A stretch of DNA of 33,579 nucleotides from Anaerolineaceae bacterium. GTDB taxonomy: Bacteria > Chloroflexota > Anaerolineae > Anaerolineales > Anaerolineaceae. Shown piece after piece: positions 1 to 7,661 of the stretch. Position numbers and translations under genes: made by a program. Below the pieces are notes generated by a model. That model had not been told where the DNA came from and did not search any database. It was given only the letters and a program-made list of their open reading frames with translations. Positions within the stretch are counted from its first letter, which is position 1, and each line of letters begins with the position of its first letter. The stretch lies in the NCBI GenBank assembly GCA_018056725.1, contig JAGPFF010000023.1:1-33579 (forward strand), written 5' to 3'.

Positions 1-150
1 ATCCTTAGGAGCCTGTTCATGCCAGCCCACCTGCGGGTAGTGAGTTGGATATGGTTCAAAGGTGCTTGCCAGGCATTGTCCTTCGGCGCTGTATAACGAG
101 GCTTTATTCCCACCGGTTCCCAAATCAAATGAAATTATCATCTGTCCCAT
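1..150 (-). CDS. FGGY-family carbohydrate kinase, N-terminal 50 codons only (cut by window edge)
   Basis: The first 50 residues are open to the left edge of the window. They contain the FGGY phosphate-binding signature SFDLGTGGNKASLY near residue 7 and a segment of the type YPQVGWHEQ, which in xylulokinase-like FGGY enzymes reads YPxPGWxEQ. The family phosphorylates a sugar or polyol (xylulose, ribulose, fuculose, glycerol and others) with ATP in the cytoplasm. ATG at 150 is used here. An in-frame ATG at 141 preceded by GGGACAG is an alternative start. It is the last visible gene of the minus-strand catabolic operon, 22 nt after deoC, and the second FGGY kinase of that operon (the other is at 7662-9194). 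The substrate cannot be inferred from this fragment. Confidence 0.85.
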   Translation of the reverse strand, partial: MGQMIISFDLGTGGNKASLYSAEGQCLASTFEPYPTHYPQVGWHEQAPKD

Positions 151-172
151 TAATCACTCACTAAAATCCAAG

Positions 173-877
173 TCACGTCATGTCGTTATCAAGGCTGGCG
201 GAATATAGCTGCGCCTGCTGAATGATCTCAATTCCACTTTTCAGGTTTACTCCGAACCGCCGCGCGCCGGCGCGGTACATTGCCACAAGAGTATCAAGGT
301 CGCGGATGCCGCCGGAGGCTTTAATCTTGATCTGATCACCAACGATGGATTTAATTTGCTGGATGTCCTCCAATGTCGTGCCGCGGTCTGCCCAACCGGT
401 TCCGGTTTTGATAAAAGCGGCTCCGCTCGCCAGGCAGATGTGACAGGCTTCCATGACCTGCTCCGGCGTAAGGTACATGATCTCAATAATGACTTTGAGC
501 GGCAAAGGTCGCACGGCTTTGGCAACAGCCAGTACATCCTTTTCCACTTCTGCCACATCACCGGATAGGAGTTGCCCGATGTTCATAACCATGTCAATCT
601 CATCACAACCGGCTTCTTTCATCTCTTCCGCCTGAAACACTTTGACTGAGGTAGTATCCGAACCGGTGGGGAAACTCACGTTCCCAACGATATGGATCGG
701 TGTGTCTTTTCCGAGCAACTGCCGGGTATAGGGGATGAAACACTGCAGGACGGAGACCTGACCAAAACCATAAGTCTTGGCAGCTGTGACCATTTCCTCA
801 ATATCCGCCTGGTCCGACCAGGTGCGGACACAGGAGAGATCGATCATTTTGGCAATTTCACTGTCTGTCAGCAGCAT
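173..877 (-). CDS. deoC: DeoC-family class I aldolase (deoxyribose-phosphate aldolase-like)
   Basis: The 234-residue protein has the length and motifs of DeoC. The Schiff-base lysine is K157 in FIKTGTGW, the second conserved lysine is K186 in IKASGGIRD, and the proton-relay aspartate is D95 in DEIDMVMNIG. DeoC reversibly cleaves 2-deoxyribose 5-phosphate to glyceraldehyde 3-phosphate and acetaldehyde; relatives cleave other phosphorylated or ketose substrates. An upstream in-frame extension to 991 overlaps the next gene. The ATG at 877 has a strong AGGAAGG ribosome site and leaves a 10-nt gap, so it is preferred. Its place inside a sugar operon, not with nucleoside genes such as deoA or deoD, suggests a role in cleaving an intermediate of this pathway. 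The family is sure, the exact substrate is not. Confidence 0.9.
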   Translation of the reverse strand: MLLTDSEIAKMIDLSCVRTWSDQADIEEMVTAAKTYGFGQVSVLQCFIPYTRQLLGKDTPIHIVGNVSFPTGSDTTSVKVFQAEEMKEAGCDEIDMVMNIGQLLSGDVAEVEKDVLAVAKAVRPLPLKVIIEIMYLTPEQVMEACHICLASGAAFIKTGTGWADRGTTLEDIQQIKSIVGDQIKIKASGGIRDLDTLVAMYRAGARRFGVNLKSGIEIIQQAQLYSASLDNDMT

Positions 878-887
878 GTGATCCTTC

Positions 888-1331
888 CTATAAAGTTTCT
901 TCAAGCAGTTCGACGGCATCGCGGATGCATTTGCCACAGGTAGTCTTGAATAGACCGGCTGCCGCCACTTTTTCGCGCTCCACGGGGTCATTCAGGTCAT
1001 GACCGATAAGGTCATGGCAATAAATCGATCCATTTCGCTGCTCAAATTTCCGGGCAAGTTCCATTACCAGACGGTACGTGGTTTCAGTTTCGTTGCCGTA
1101 GCGGTTGCCATTGGTGAATACTTTGCCGTATTTGAGACCGATGACCATAAAGGCACCGGTCAATGCTCCGCAGACTTCGCACAGCCGTCCCATGCCGGAA
1201 CCGAATCCCGTAGAAAGGCGAAGTGCAAGTTCCTCGCTTAATCCATATTCGTTGGCATAAGAAGCCAGCACGGATTGGGCGCAGCCGTAGCCGCGTTCAT
1301 GAAAATCAGCTGCCAAAGCAAGTTTATCCAT
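888..1331 (-). CDS. C_GCAxxG_C_C family putative redox protein
   Basis: The 147-residue protein carries the defining cysteine pattern of this family. GYGCAQSVLASY lies near residue 14, a glycine-rich helix with CEVCGALTGAF near residue 52, an isolated cysteine in IYCHDL near 103, and CGKCI near 131. No signal peptide is visible, so it should be cytosolic. Members are described only as putative redox-active proteins; a metal or disulfide function is plausible but unproven. It sits between the shikimate-dehydrogenase-like gene (16-nt gap) and deoC (10-nt gap), so it is translated with the catabolic enzymes. It may serve as an electron carrier or a small partner of an oxidoreductase in the pathway. 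Family assignment is firm, function is unknown. Confidence 0.85.
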   Translation of the reverse strand: MDKLALAADFHERGYGCAQSVLASYANEYGLSEELALRLSTGFGSGMGRLCEVCGALTGAFMVIGLKYGKVFTNGNRYGNETETTYRLVMELARKFEQRNGSIYCHDLIGHDLNDPVEREKVAAAGLFKTTCGKCIRDAVELLEETL

Positions 1332-1347
1332 AAGAATGCCTCATCTT

Positions 1348-2307
1348 TTATTTCACCCTGACGGAACTTGCGGCAGCATTGAGTTTGGCGAATAATTCAG
1401 GGGTGAGATCAAAATGGAGGACCTGTGCCACCACCTGGGTCCATCCATGCACAAAGTAAAGCCAGCCATCCTCTACGATGACTTTACGGCTTTCCACCTG
1501 TGCCAGCGCCTGGTGCATAAAGTCAAGCTCACCACGGTAGTTGAATTCCCAGGCGATACTGTTCATCGGGAATTTTCCCTCCCAGGTGATGGGTGAGCCG
1601 GGGGTATCTTTGCCCATGCCAGTGGCATTGATGATGATGCTGTAAGGCGGGAATTTCTCCATAATTCGATCATTTACCGCTGGTTCGGAATTCTGGATGT
1701 ATTCAATCTGAATATCCGTTTCCAGACCCCCCACCATTTCTTTGGCGTGGTCGAGCCGTCCCTGAGAACGGTTCACAAAAGTGAAGCGTTCCGGGCGGTC
1801 TCCTTTATCCTTTTTGTTGATCAAATGCAGCAAGGTAGCAATTGCGGATCCACCGGCGCCGAAGCTTAAAACATGACCACCCGTGCGGGCAAAATAATCC
1901 TTGCCAATGATGGCATCCAGGCTCAAACCGGAAGTGATTGGATCTTTGGCGTGTCCTTCCAGACGTCCGTCCAGCTTGCTGATGCTGGAAACTTCACCAG
2001 TAATCTGAGCGTACGGATCAAGATAATCGAACATATCCCGTGCGGCATCGAGCAAATCAATCTTATGCGTGGTCACCAGAGCGCCCAAGGAGAGGGGATC
2101 GAACTTGATCTGGGCAACCGCCTTGCGATACACTTCCGCACTGTCATGAATCAGGCAGTCAATCCCTTCGATCACTACCTCTTCACACCCCAACACCTTC
2201 ATCCATAGAGGGAAGACTTTCATAATGGAGGATTTTGAGGTGGTTACTCCAATAAAATAAAAAGTAGGGACGGTTTTGGTGACGATTGGATATTGGTTTG
2301 CGTTCAT
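1348..2307 (-). CDS. Shikimate/quinate dehydrogenase-like NAD(P) oxidoreductase (AroE superfamily)
   Basis: The 319-residue protein shows the AroE layout. The substrate domain has the serine pair in TTSKSSIMK (residues 22-30), the catalytic lysine K82 in LVTTHKIDLL and its aspartate partner D122 in GHAKDPITSG. A Rossmann domain follows with GAGGSA (150-155), NRS (179-181), INATGMG (226-232) and a C-terminal HGWTQ (287-291). True shikimate dehydrogenases are about 270-290 residues and usually read NVTxPxK and NTDxxG; both are altered here while the catalytic Lys/Asp pair remains. AroE enzymes reduce a cyclic 3-keto acid, so a relative in a sugar/cyclitol operon could act on a carbocyclic or keto-acid intermediate. 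Start ATG 2307 has an AAGGAG site. I do not think this is the biosynthetic aroE. Confidence 0.82.
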   Translation of the reverse strand: MNANQYPIVTKTVPTFYFIGVTTSKSSIMKVFPLWMKVLGCEEVVIEGIDCLIHDSAEVYRKAVAQIKFDPLSLGALVTTHKIDLLDAARDMFDYLDPYAQITGEVSSISKLDGRLEGHAKDPITSGLSLDAIIGKDYFARTGGHVLSFGAGGSAIATLLHLINKKDKGDRPERFTFVNRSQGRLDHAKEMVGGLETDIQIEYIQNSEPAVNDRIMEKFPPYSIIINATGMGKDTPGSPITWEGKFPMNSIAWEFNYRGELDFMHQALAQVESRKVIVEDGWLYFVHGWTQVVAQVLHFDLTPELFAKLNAAASSVRVK

Positions 2308-2335
2308 TCTTACTCCTTACCTTTTCGAGAGTGGA

Positions 2336-2977
2336 TTACCTTGAAGCCTGAATTACTTTTACGAACTCTACTGCTCGCTGGCTGATCTCGGCAAATTTGC
2401 CTTCTTTGGCAAGTTGGGGCGGACAAAGCTCACTCCCCGCGCCGACCGCGACAACTCCGGCGGCAAACCAATCTGCTGCATTGCTTGCGTTAACTCCACC
2501 GGTAGGCATCATAGGAATATACGGGAAGGGACCTTTCAGCGCTTTGATATAGGCTGGACCACCGAGAGACCCCGGGAAGATTTTGACCACATCCACACCC
2601 ATCGTGTAGGCTTTGAGCACCTCCGTGGGTGTCAGCGCACCAGCCATGGTCAGTAACCGGCTGGCAACCATGGCTTTTACCAGCTCATCCTCACAAACCG
2701 GGCTGACGAGGAACATGGCACCTGCTTCTTTGGCGCTGGCAGCCTGTTCGGCTTTGGTCAGTGTTCCCATCCCCAGCAGGATCGATTCGCCATATTTCAA
2801 CGCCAGCCGTCTGACGACGTCTTCAGCATCCGGCGTGCTATAGGTGATTTCGATCCCCTTGACACCGCCTTCCACCAGGGCATCCACCATCTGAACCGTC
2901 AGGTCAGCGGAAGGACCGCGGATGACTGCCAGCAATCCCAATTCTTTTACTTTTTCGAGAACTTCAGTTTTGTTCAT
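2336..2977 (-). CDS. KDPG/KHG aldolase-family protein (2-keto-3-deoxy acid aldolase)
   Basis: The 213 residues match the Eda family in length. The general base is E43 in GIEITYS and the Schiff-base lysine is K132 in VVKIFPGSLGG; MPTGGVN near 157 forms part of the phosphate site. Eda cleaves 2-keto-3-deoxy-6-phosphogluconate to pyruvate and glyceraldehyde 3-phosphate. The arginine four residues after the catalytic glutamate in E. coli Eda (R49) is a serine here (S47), so the substrate may be a different 2-keto-3-deoxy acid, as in KDPGal aldolases. It is one of two Schiff-base aldolases in the operon. No sugar-acid dehydratase that would make its substrate is visible nearby. Start ATG 2977 follows AAGGATTAATC. 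Confidence 0.88.
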   Translation of the reverse strand: MNKTEVLEKVKELGLLAVIRGPSADLTVQMVDALVEGGVKGIEITYSTPDAEDVVRRLALKYGESILLGMGTLTKAEQAASAKEAGAMFLVSPVCEDELVKAMVASRLLTMAGALTPTEVLKAYTMGVDVVKIFPGSLGGPAYIKALKGPFPYIPMMPTGGVNASNAADWFAAGVVAVGAGSELCPPQLAKEGKFAEISQRAVEFVKVIQASR

Positions 2978-3000
2978 GATTAATCCTTAACTTATAAGTA

Positions 3001-3966
3001 TCAAGCTACACGGAATTTTGGTTCTTCGCCTTTTAGCACTGCCAGGCAATCCTGCAAAGCCAGCCAGCCCATATTGCTCGTGGCTCCGTCAGTTTGGGCA
3101 CCGAGGTGAGGGGTGGCAATCACCTGGGGCAACTTAAGCAACGGATTTGCCGGATCTGGGGGTTCTTGTGCGAAGGCATCCAACCCCGCGCCGCGCAGAT
3201 GACCGGAATCAAGAGCTGTGAAAAGGGCAGTTTCATCAACCACTTCTCCCCGAGAGGTGTTAATGAGATAAGCGCCTTTTTTCATCCGCGAAAGGAATTC
3301 AGCATTGACCAGACCACGCGTTTCGGGCAGCAGGGGGAGATGCAAGCTGAGAAAGTCAGCATTGCGTACCACCTCATCCCTTTCGACGAGTTCAACGTTG
3401 TTCTCAGCAGCAAATGCTTGGTCAGCATAGGGATCGAATGCCAGAATCCTGCAATCGAACCCGCGCAGGCGCCTGGCAAGCTGTTTACCAATCGCGCCAA
3501 AGCCAAGGATCCCCACTGTTTTGTGCTCGAGAGAAATACCGCTCAACCGCGGCCAGTTTCCCGCATGAACCGCGCTGACGGCTTCAGGGAGCTGACGGGC
3601 AAGCGCCAACATTAAAGCCAGCGCAAGTTCCGCCACCGAAACCGAATTGGCGCCGGGGGTATTGGTAACCACAATGCCCCGTGCACGAGCAGCCGCCAGG
3701 TCCACATTGTCAAAACCTACCCCATAACGGGCAATCACTTTCAACCGGTCGGCGGCTTTGAGTGCTGCAGCATCGATCACGTCCAGCCCGGCGATGAACC
3801 CATCCATTCCAGGCAGCAGCTCTGCCAGCTGAGCGGAGGTGAGCGGTTTTCCGGTGGGGTTATAGGTGACGGAAGCCACCTGGGCTTCCAGTTCGGTTTT
3901 CAGGCGAGGATCATTCTTGCCATAAGAAGTCGCTGTGACCAGAATGTGAGCATTCTTAAGGTCCAT
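3001..3966 (-). CDS. D-isomer-specific 2-hydroxyacid dehydrogenase (phosphoglycerate dehydrogenase-like)
   Basis: The 321-residue protein has the standard two-domain layout. Residues 79-90 (ARYGVGFDNVDL) are typical of the catalytic domain, the NAD-binding GFGAIG lies at 155-160, and the catalytic triad is R239 (NTSRGEVVDE), E268 (FAQEPPD) and H287 (ATPHLGA). The family interconverts 2-keto acids and D-2-hydroxy acids with NAD(P)H in the cytosol. There is no C-terminal ACT domain, so it is not the long form of SerA. Its start overlaps the stop of the upstream cupin isomerase gene by one base (TAATG), which implies coupled translation. In this operon it probably acts on a 2-keto acid or sugar-acid intermediate; the specific substrate is unknown. 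Confidence 0.88.
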   Translation of the reverse strand: MDLKNAHILVTATSYGKNDPRLKTELEAQVASVTYNPTGKPLTSAQLAELLPGMDGFIAGLDVIDAAALKAADRLKVIARYGVGFDNVDLAAARARGIVVTNTPGANSVSVAELALALMLALARQLPEAVSAVHAGNWPRLSGISLEHKTVGILGFGAIGKQLARRLRGFDCRILAFDPYADQAFAAENNVELVERDEVVRNADFLSLHLPLLPETRGLVNAEFLSRMKKGAYLINTSRGEVVDETALFTALDSGHLRGAGLDAFAQEPPDPANPLLKLPQVIATPHLGAQTDGATSNMGWLALQDCLAVLKGEEPKFRVA

Positions 3967-4550
3967 TAATCACCTGACTTCTGCACACGCGGATTATCGA
4001 TGATCTCCGGACCATTGGCACCTTCAACCACCAGTTTTCGAAAGCCCTGTTTTTCAATCGTGCCATAATCGTGCCCGGCATTCCCCGGATAGGCAAAGAA
4101 GGTGACCAAATCCTCCTGCCTGCCGGTGCACACAGAACGGTGCGCCCAGCGTGGCGGTACGTAAAGGACTTTTCCTGGAGAAAGGGGTTCTACGGCGGTA
4201 TCGCCTTCAGGTGTTTCCATAACCATAAAACCTTCCCCTCGCAGGCAGTAATACACTTCGGCGGTGTCAATTACGGTGTGAAAATGACCCTTGGTCATAA
4301 AGTATTCGCGCCCCACCTTTCCGGGGTGCACGATGGAAATACCCATCAAAATCTCGCCGGCAACTTCGGGGCGTTTGATCTCGTAAACTTCGTACACCAG
4401 ACGATCTTCAGCGGCAAGCATGGTTTCATAAGCCTGATTATCGAGGCACTGACCTTTAAGGGCTGAAAGCCGGCGGATGAGATGATGATCAAAATGTGAG
4501 GGGATGACATCAGGCATGGGTAGCGTGTAGGTAAAAGGACGATCGGTCAT
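3966..4550 (-). CDS. Cupin-type glucose-6-phosphate isomerase (cPGI-like)
   Basis: The 194-residue single-cupin protein has the metal-site pattern of archaeal and bacterial cupin phosphoglucose isomerases. TKGHFHTVIDTAEVYY supplies H89, H91 and E98, and H137 lies in PPRWAHRSV. These line up within one residue of H88, H90, E97 and H136 of the Pyrococcus furiosus enzyme. Length is also right (about 190). The family interconverts glucose 6-phosphate and fructose 6-phosphate using a metal. Finding it inside a dedicated sugar operon, not among glycolytic genes, suggests it may isomerise another aldose/ketose phosphate. It has a strong AAGGAG site and overlaps the downstream dehydrogenase gene by one base. 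Confidence 0.87.
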   Translation of the reverse strand: MTDRPFTYTLPMPDVIPSHFDHHLIRRLSALKGQCLDNQAYETMLAAEDRLVYEVYEIKRPEVAGEILMGISIVHPGKVGREYFMTKGHFHTVIDTAEVYYCLRGEGFMVMETPEGDTAVEPLSPGKVLYVPPRWAHRSVCTGRQEDLVTFFAYPGNAGHDYGTIEKQGFRKLVVEGANGPEIIDNPRVQKSGD

Positions 4551-4565
4551 AATTGCTCCTTGGAG

Positions 4566-5528
4566 TTAGTCTATCCCCGCGAGTCTTCTGGCAATATTCT
4601 CGCCTATCAAGCCGCGGAGAGTTGTTTCAGGGATTTTCATTTCTTCCAGGCGGGCACGGATCTCCCGCGGTAGGCTGGCAAGACCTGCACCGCCGCCAAT
4701 GGCAGTGTACATTTCCTTTTCCGCCATATCCGTCGCCAGTGCGATGCGGCTGCCTAATCCGTTTTCGACCATTACCGCGATTAAGGACCATACTCCGTGT
4801 TCGGGGTTGTACTTAGGGCGGTAAAATGTGTCGTATTCCAATAAAGCCCCATATTTGGCGATTTCAGTATGGAGACCAGGATCCGGGCGTTTATCCATAT
4901 GGCAGAGAACGAGCTGACGGGCTTTCACGTGGCGGTCTTCGAAAAAGATGATCGCTTTTTCAGCGAGCATACCCTTCTCGGTGTGAATTTCAATCAGCGC
5001 GCCGCTTTTTGCAGCCACGGCGGCAGCGGCTTCGAGTGGGGCTTGAGGTATTTCCCGCCAGTCGGCTTCCAGGGCGATTTTGATGAATCCCGCGCGGATG
5101 CTCTTGGGCTCGTCCGCGCATTCCTGTAAGGAATCAGTCAACTCCCCAAGAAAGGTATCGGCGATCTTTTCCTCGTTGGCTCTAAAGAGTCCGTAATCAG
5201 GGGAATAATATTTTCGACGGTGAAAACCGGTGCAGGCGATAATTTGCACCCCGGTTGCGGAGGAGAGGGAAGCCAGTTTGCGACCGTCGCGTCCGCAACC
5301 GCCAGGTTGGCAATCCAGAAGGCTCAAGCCGCCAGCTGCCAGGTAAGCGCTCAATTCCTTTGTGATGGCATTAAAATCGTTGAGAACAGGCGCATCTGCA
5401 TCAGCTCCGGGGACGACGTCGATCCAGACATGATTATGAGCATCGGTGATCCCCAAAGCGGAATATTCAACAGGACCGGTAACGGTTTGAATTAGACTCG
5501 GTTTCTCCTGCAATTCTTTGGGTTCCAT
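4566..5528 (-). CDS. Phosphotriesterase-family metal hydrolase, probable sugar lactonase
   Basis: The 320-residue amidohydrolase-superfamily protein keeps all binuclear metal ligands of the phosphotriesterase family: H31 and H33 in TDAHNHVW, the bridging carboxylated lysine K150 in AGFIKIALE, H182 in IEIHTEKG, H210 in VLCHMDKRPD and D267 in LATDMAE. GFHRRKYYSPD near residue 101 is typical of the lactonase-like branch, some members of which open phosphorylated sugar lactones. Here it would act after a sugar 1-dehydrogenase. An in-frame extension to 5585 would overlap the next gene; the ATG at 5528 preceded by GAAGGAAAT and 7 nt from the upstream stop is preferred. Lactonase function is inference from family and operon. 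Confidence 0.85.
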   Translation of the reverse strand: MEPKELQEKPSLIQTVTGPVEYSALGITDAHNHVWIDVVPGADADAPVLNDFNAITKELSAYLAAGGLSLLDCQPGGCGRDGRKLASLSSATGVQIIACTGFHRRKYYSPDYGLFRANEEKIADTFLGELTDSLQECADEPKSIRAGFIKIALEADWREIPQAPLEAAAAVAAKSGALIEIHTEKGMLAEKAIIFFEDRHVKARQLVLCHMDKRPDPGLHTEIAKYGALLEYDTFYRPKYNPEHGVWSLIAVMVENGLGSRIALATDMAEKEMYTAIGGGAGLASLPREIRARLEEMKIPETTLRGLIGENIARRLAGID

Positions 5529-5535
5529 ATTTCCT

Positions 5536-6579
5536 TCAGGGCTCAAGAACAATCTTAAGGGATTTACGATCTTCCGCAGCCGCAAAGGCTTTTACAGCCT
5601 CACGCAACGGGTAGCGCTGGCTTACCAGGTCAGAGAGATCGATCAATCCTGAATTGACAATGCGCGTCGCTTCCCAACAATCATTGGTGCTGCACGCGGT
5701 AGTTCCCGTGATAACCAACTCCTTGTAATGCACCAGGTTGGAGTCAAAGGTAATGGTGGGTCGGTCTTTGGGCAACCCTCCAAAGAAGTTTATCCGTCCA
5801 TTGATGGCTGCCAGGGTGAGGGCGCTCTCCTGCGCGGCATGAACGGGCGCCGCCACGATGATCACATCTGCGCCCCTGCCATCACTCTCCTCATTCAACA
5901 CGGTTTGCAGATCTTCCTGGGTTGGGTTGACCACCCGGTCTGCCCCCATGCTGGCTGCCTGTTTTGCCCGATCAGCAACAGGTTCACTGACGATCACCCG
6001 ACCTGCACCGCGCACTTTGGCGAGTTTGATATGCATCACTCCAATCGGACCTGCCCCGATGACCAGTACGACCTCACCCGGACGAATGTGGACGGCATTT
6101 TGCCCGCGTAAAACACAGGCAAAAGGCTCCATCAATGCGGCAACTGCCGGATCCACGGATTCACTTACCTGGATTACATTTCCCTGACGAATGGCATTTG
6201 CCGGCACCCGCACATATTCCGCGAAGCCGCCATCAATGGTTACACCAATCGCGTCATAGGTGGCGCAAAGATTGTTATTGCCACTGACACATTGCGCACA
6301 ATGTCCGCAACCCATATTTGGTGCGATGAACACACGTTCACCCACTGTGAATCCTGTCAATTGAGATCCGACTTCGGCAATAGTGCCCACCACTTCATGC
6401 CCCGGGATACGAACCGTTCCCGGTGAATACATGCGGTGGTTACCGTGAAAGATCCTCAGATCTGTACCGCAGATGCTGGCAGCCTGCACTTTCACCAGCA
6501 GTTCATCCGATTGAATCTGGGGGATCGGCACCTCTTCCACTCTCAGGTCCTGCGGACCGTGATATACAGCTGCTAACAT
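5536..6579 (-). CDS. Zinc-dependent medium-chain alcohol/polyol dehydrogenase
   Basis: The 347 residues show the threonine/sorbitol dehydrogenase layout. Catalytic zinc ligands are C38 (ICGTD) and H61-E62 (PGHEVVG) with E151. The structural zinc lobe has four cysteines at 91, 94, 97 and 105. The Rossmann motif GAGPIG is at 175-180. Such enzymes oxidise a secondary alcohol of a polyol or sugar with NAD(P). The gene follows the Gfo/Idh gene by 18 nt and precedes the lactonase gene by 7 nt. It could oxidise a polyol to a ketose for the FGGY kinase or feed the lactonase. Start ATG 6579 has a GGAGG site. Substrate is not determinable from sequence. Confidence 0.9.
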   Translation of the reverse strand: MLAAVYHGPQDLRVEEVPIPQIQSDELLVKVQAASICGTDLRIFHGNHRMYSPGTVRIPGHEVVGTIAEVGSQLTGFTVGERVFIAPNMGCGHCAQCVSGNNNLCATYDAIGVTIDGGFAEYVRVPANAIRQGNVIQVSESVDPAVAALMEPFACVLRGQNAVHIRPGEVVLVIGAGPIGVMHIKLAKVRGAGRVIVSEPVADRAKQAASMGADRVVNPTQEDLQTVLNEESDGRGADVIIVAAPVHAAQESALTLAAINGRINFFGGLPKDRPTITFDSNLVHYKELVITGTTACSTNDCWEATRIVNSGLIDLSDLVSQRYPLREAVKAFAAAEDRKSLKIVLEP

Positions 6580-6597
6580 GAATCCTCCATACCGGTT

Positions 6598-7632
6598 TTA
6601 GCCGGTGATCTCCTTCAAGTAAACGGGACGCTCCTCCAGGAAGGATTTTGTGCCCGCTAGAACCCCAGCTACCGCCCAGCGTCCATCTGCGCCGCCTGCC
6701 CGTGGTTCTACTTCTTTCTGAATGCATTCGACGAAGTGCTCCAATTCGTAGATATATGCCCAGGCGAAACGTTGCGGCCAGGTTCGCACGATTGGCTGGA
6801 TGAGTCCCTGATCGCGATTCGTGCAGACCACGATGGCTTGCCCCTCAAGTGTGCCAATCTGCATGATCCCTTTATCACCAATAATCTCCGCGCGTGCATC
6901 ATAGCCATAACCACAGGGGCAAACACCGGAGATCAACCCCAGACCGCCACTCTCGAATTTGACATTTACCAGAACATTGTCATAAAAGTTTGGGGTGTTC
7001 ACATTGTTGGCAGCACCTTTGAAGTTGGCAACCTCTGTATAAACGCGCTCCAGGTTGGATCCCATCAACCAACGTACGGTATCCCAATCATGACTGTTCA
7101 CTTCCGCCAGCATGCCGTTTGAGGTACGCAGATCGCGTGCCCAGGGCGGTGGAAGACCGGGACCATGGGTGTTGGACTTGATCATCATTGGCTGACCGAT
7201 TTCTCCGCCCGCGATACGTTCCGCGGCAGCAGCAAATTCGAGGTCGAAGCGGCGCATAAAACCAATTTGAAGCAGGACATGATTCTTTTCACAGGCAGTC
7301 ATGATTCCATCGCATTCTTCCAGGTTGAGCGCCATGGGTTTTTCGCAGAACACATGCTTGTTGTGATCGGCTGCCAGACTGGAAAGAGGCAGGTGGGTAG
7401 GGGTGGGCGTGGTAATCACCACGGCATCAAAATCAGCCCCTTCAAGAGCTTGTTCCAGAGAATCAAATTGCTTTTCAATGCCAAACTCAAGTGCGCTTTC
7501 TTCCCGGACGGAAGTCATCGGGTCCACCAGTGCTACGATTTTTCCGCCTGGAACATGGCGGCTGATCGCCTTGGAGTGATTTTTACCGACACGCCCTGCA
7601 CCGATCATACAGATTCGAACTTGATTTTTCAC
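6598..7632 (-). CDS. Gfo/Idh/MocA-family oxidoreductase (inositol 2-dehydrogenase-like)
   Basis: The 344-residue protein begins with the nucleotide motif GAGRVG (11-16), has the hallmark CEKPMAL at 96-102, and ends with the IolG-like ADGRWAV segment. The catalytic region reads AEVNSHDWDTVRW, with H181 and D182. The acidic residue four positions before the histidine, an aspartate in IolG, is E177 here. IolG-type enzymes oxidise a ring hydroxyl of myo-inositol or a pyranose to the ketone with NAD. The start codon is GTG at 7632 with AAGGAG eight nt upstream. It lies 29 nt after the FGGY kinase gene. An inositol, inosose or sugar substrate is possible; this copy is more IolG-like than the two plus-strand paralogues. 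Confidence 0.9.
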   Translation of the reverse strand: MKNQVRICMIGAGRVGKNHSKAISRHVPGGKIVALVDPMTSVREESALEFGIEKQFDSLEQALEGADFDAVVITTPTPTHLPLSSLAADHNKHVFCEKPMALNLEECDGIMTACEKNHVLLQIGFMRRFDLEFAAAAERIAGGEIGQPMMIKSNTHGPGLPPPWARDLRTSNGMLAEVNSHDWDTVRWLMGSNLERVYTEVANFKGAANNVNTPNFYDNVLVNVKFESGGLGLISGVCPCGYGYDARAEIIGDKGIMQIGTLEGQAIVVCTNRDQGLIQPIVRTWPQRFAWAYIYELEHFVECIQKEVEPRAGGADGRWAVAGVLAGTKSFLEERPVYLKEITG

Positions 7633-7661
7633 AAACAGCTCCTTTACGAACGAACTTGAAC

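Noticed and set aside
878..991. N-terminal extension of the DeoC-family aldolase by 38 codons
   Set aside because: It overlaps the C_GCAxxG gene and does not look like DeoC. A strong ribosome site sits before the ATG at 877.
5529..5585. N-terminal extension of the phosphotriesterase-family protein
   Set aside because: It runs into the end of the dehydrogenase gene. The ATG at 5528 has a good ribosome site and gives a normal N-terminus.
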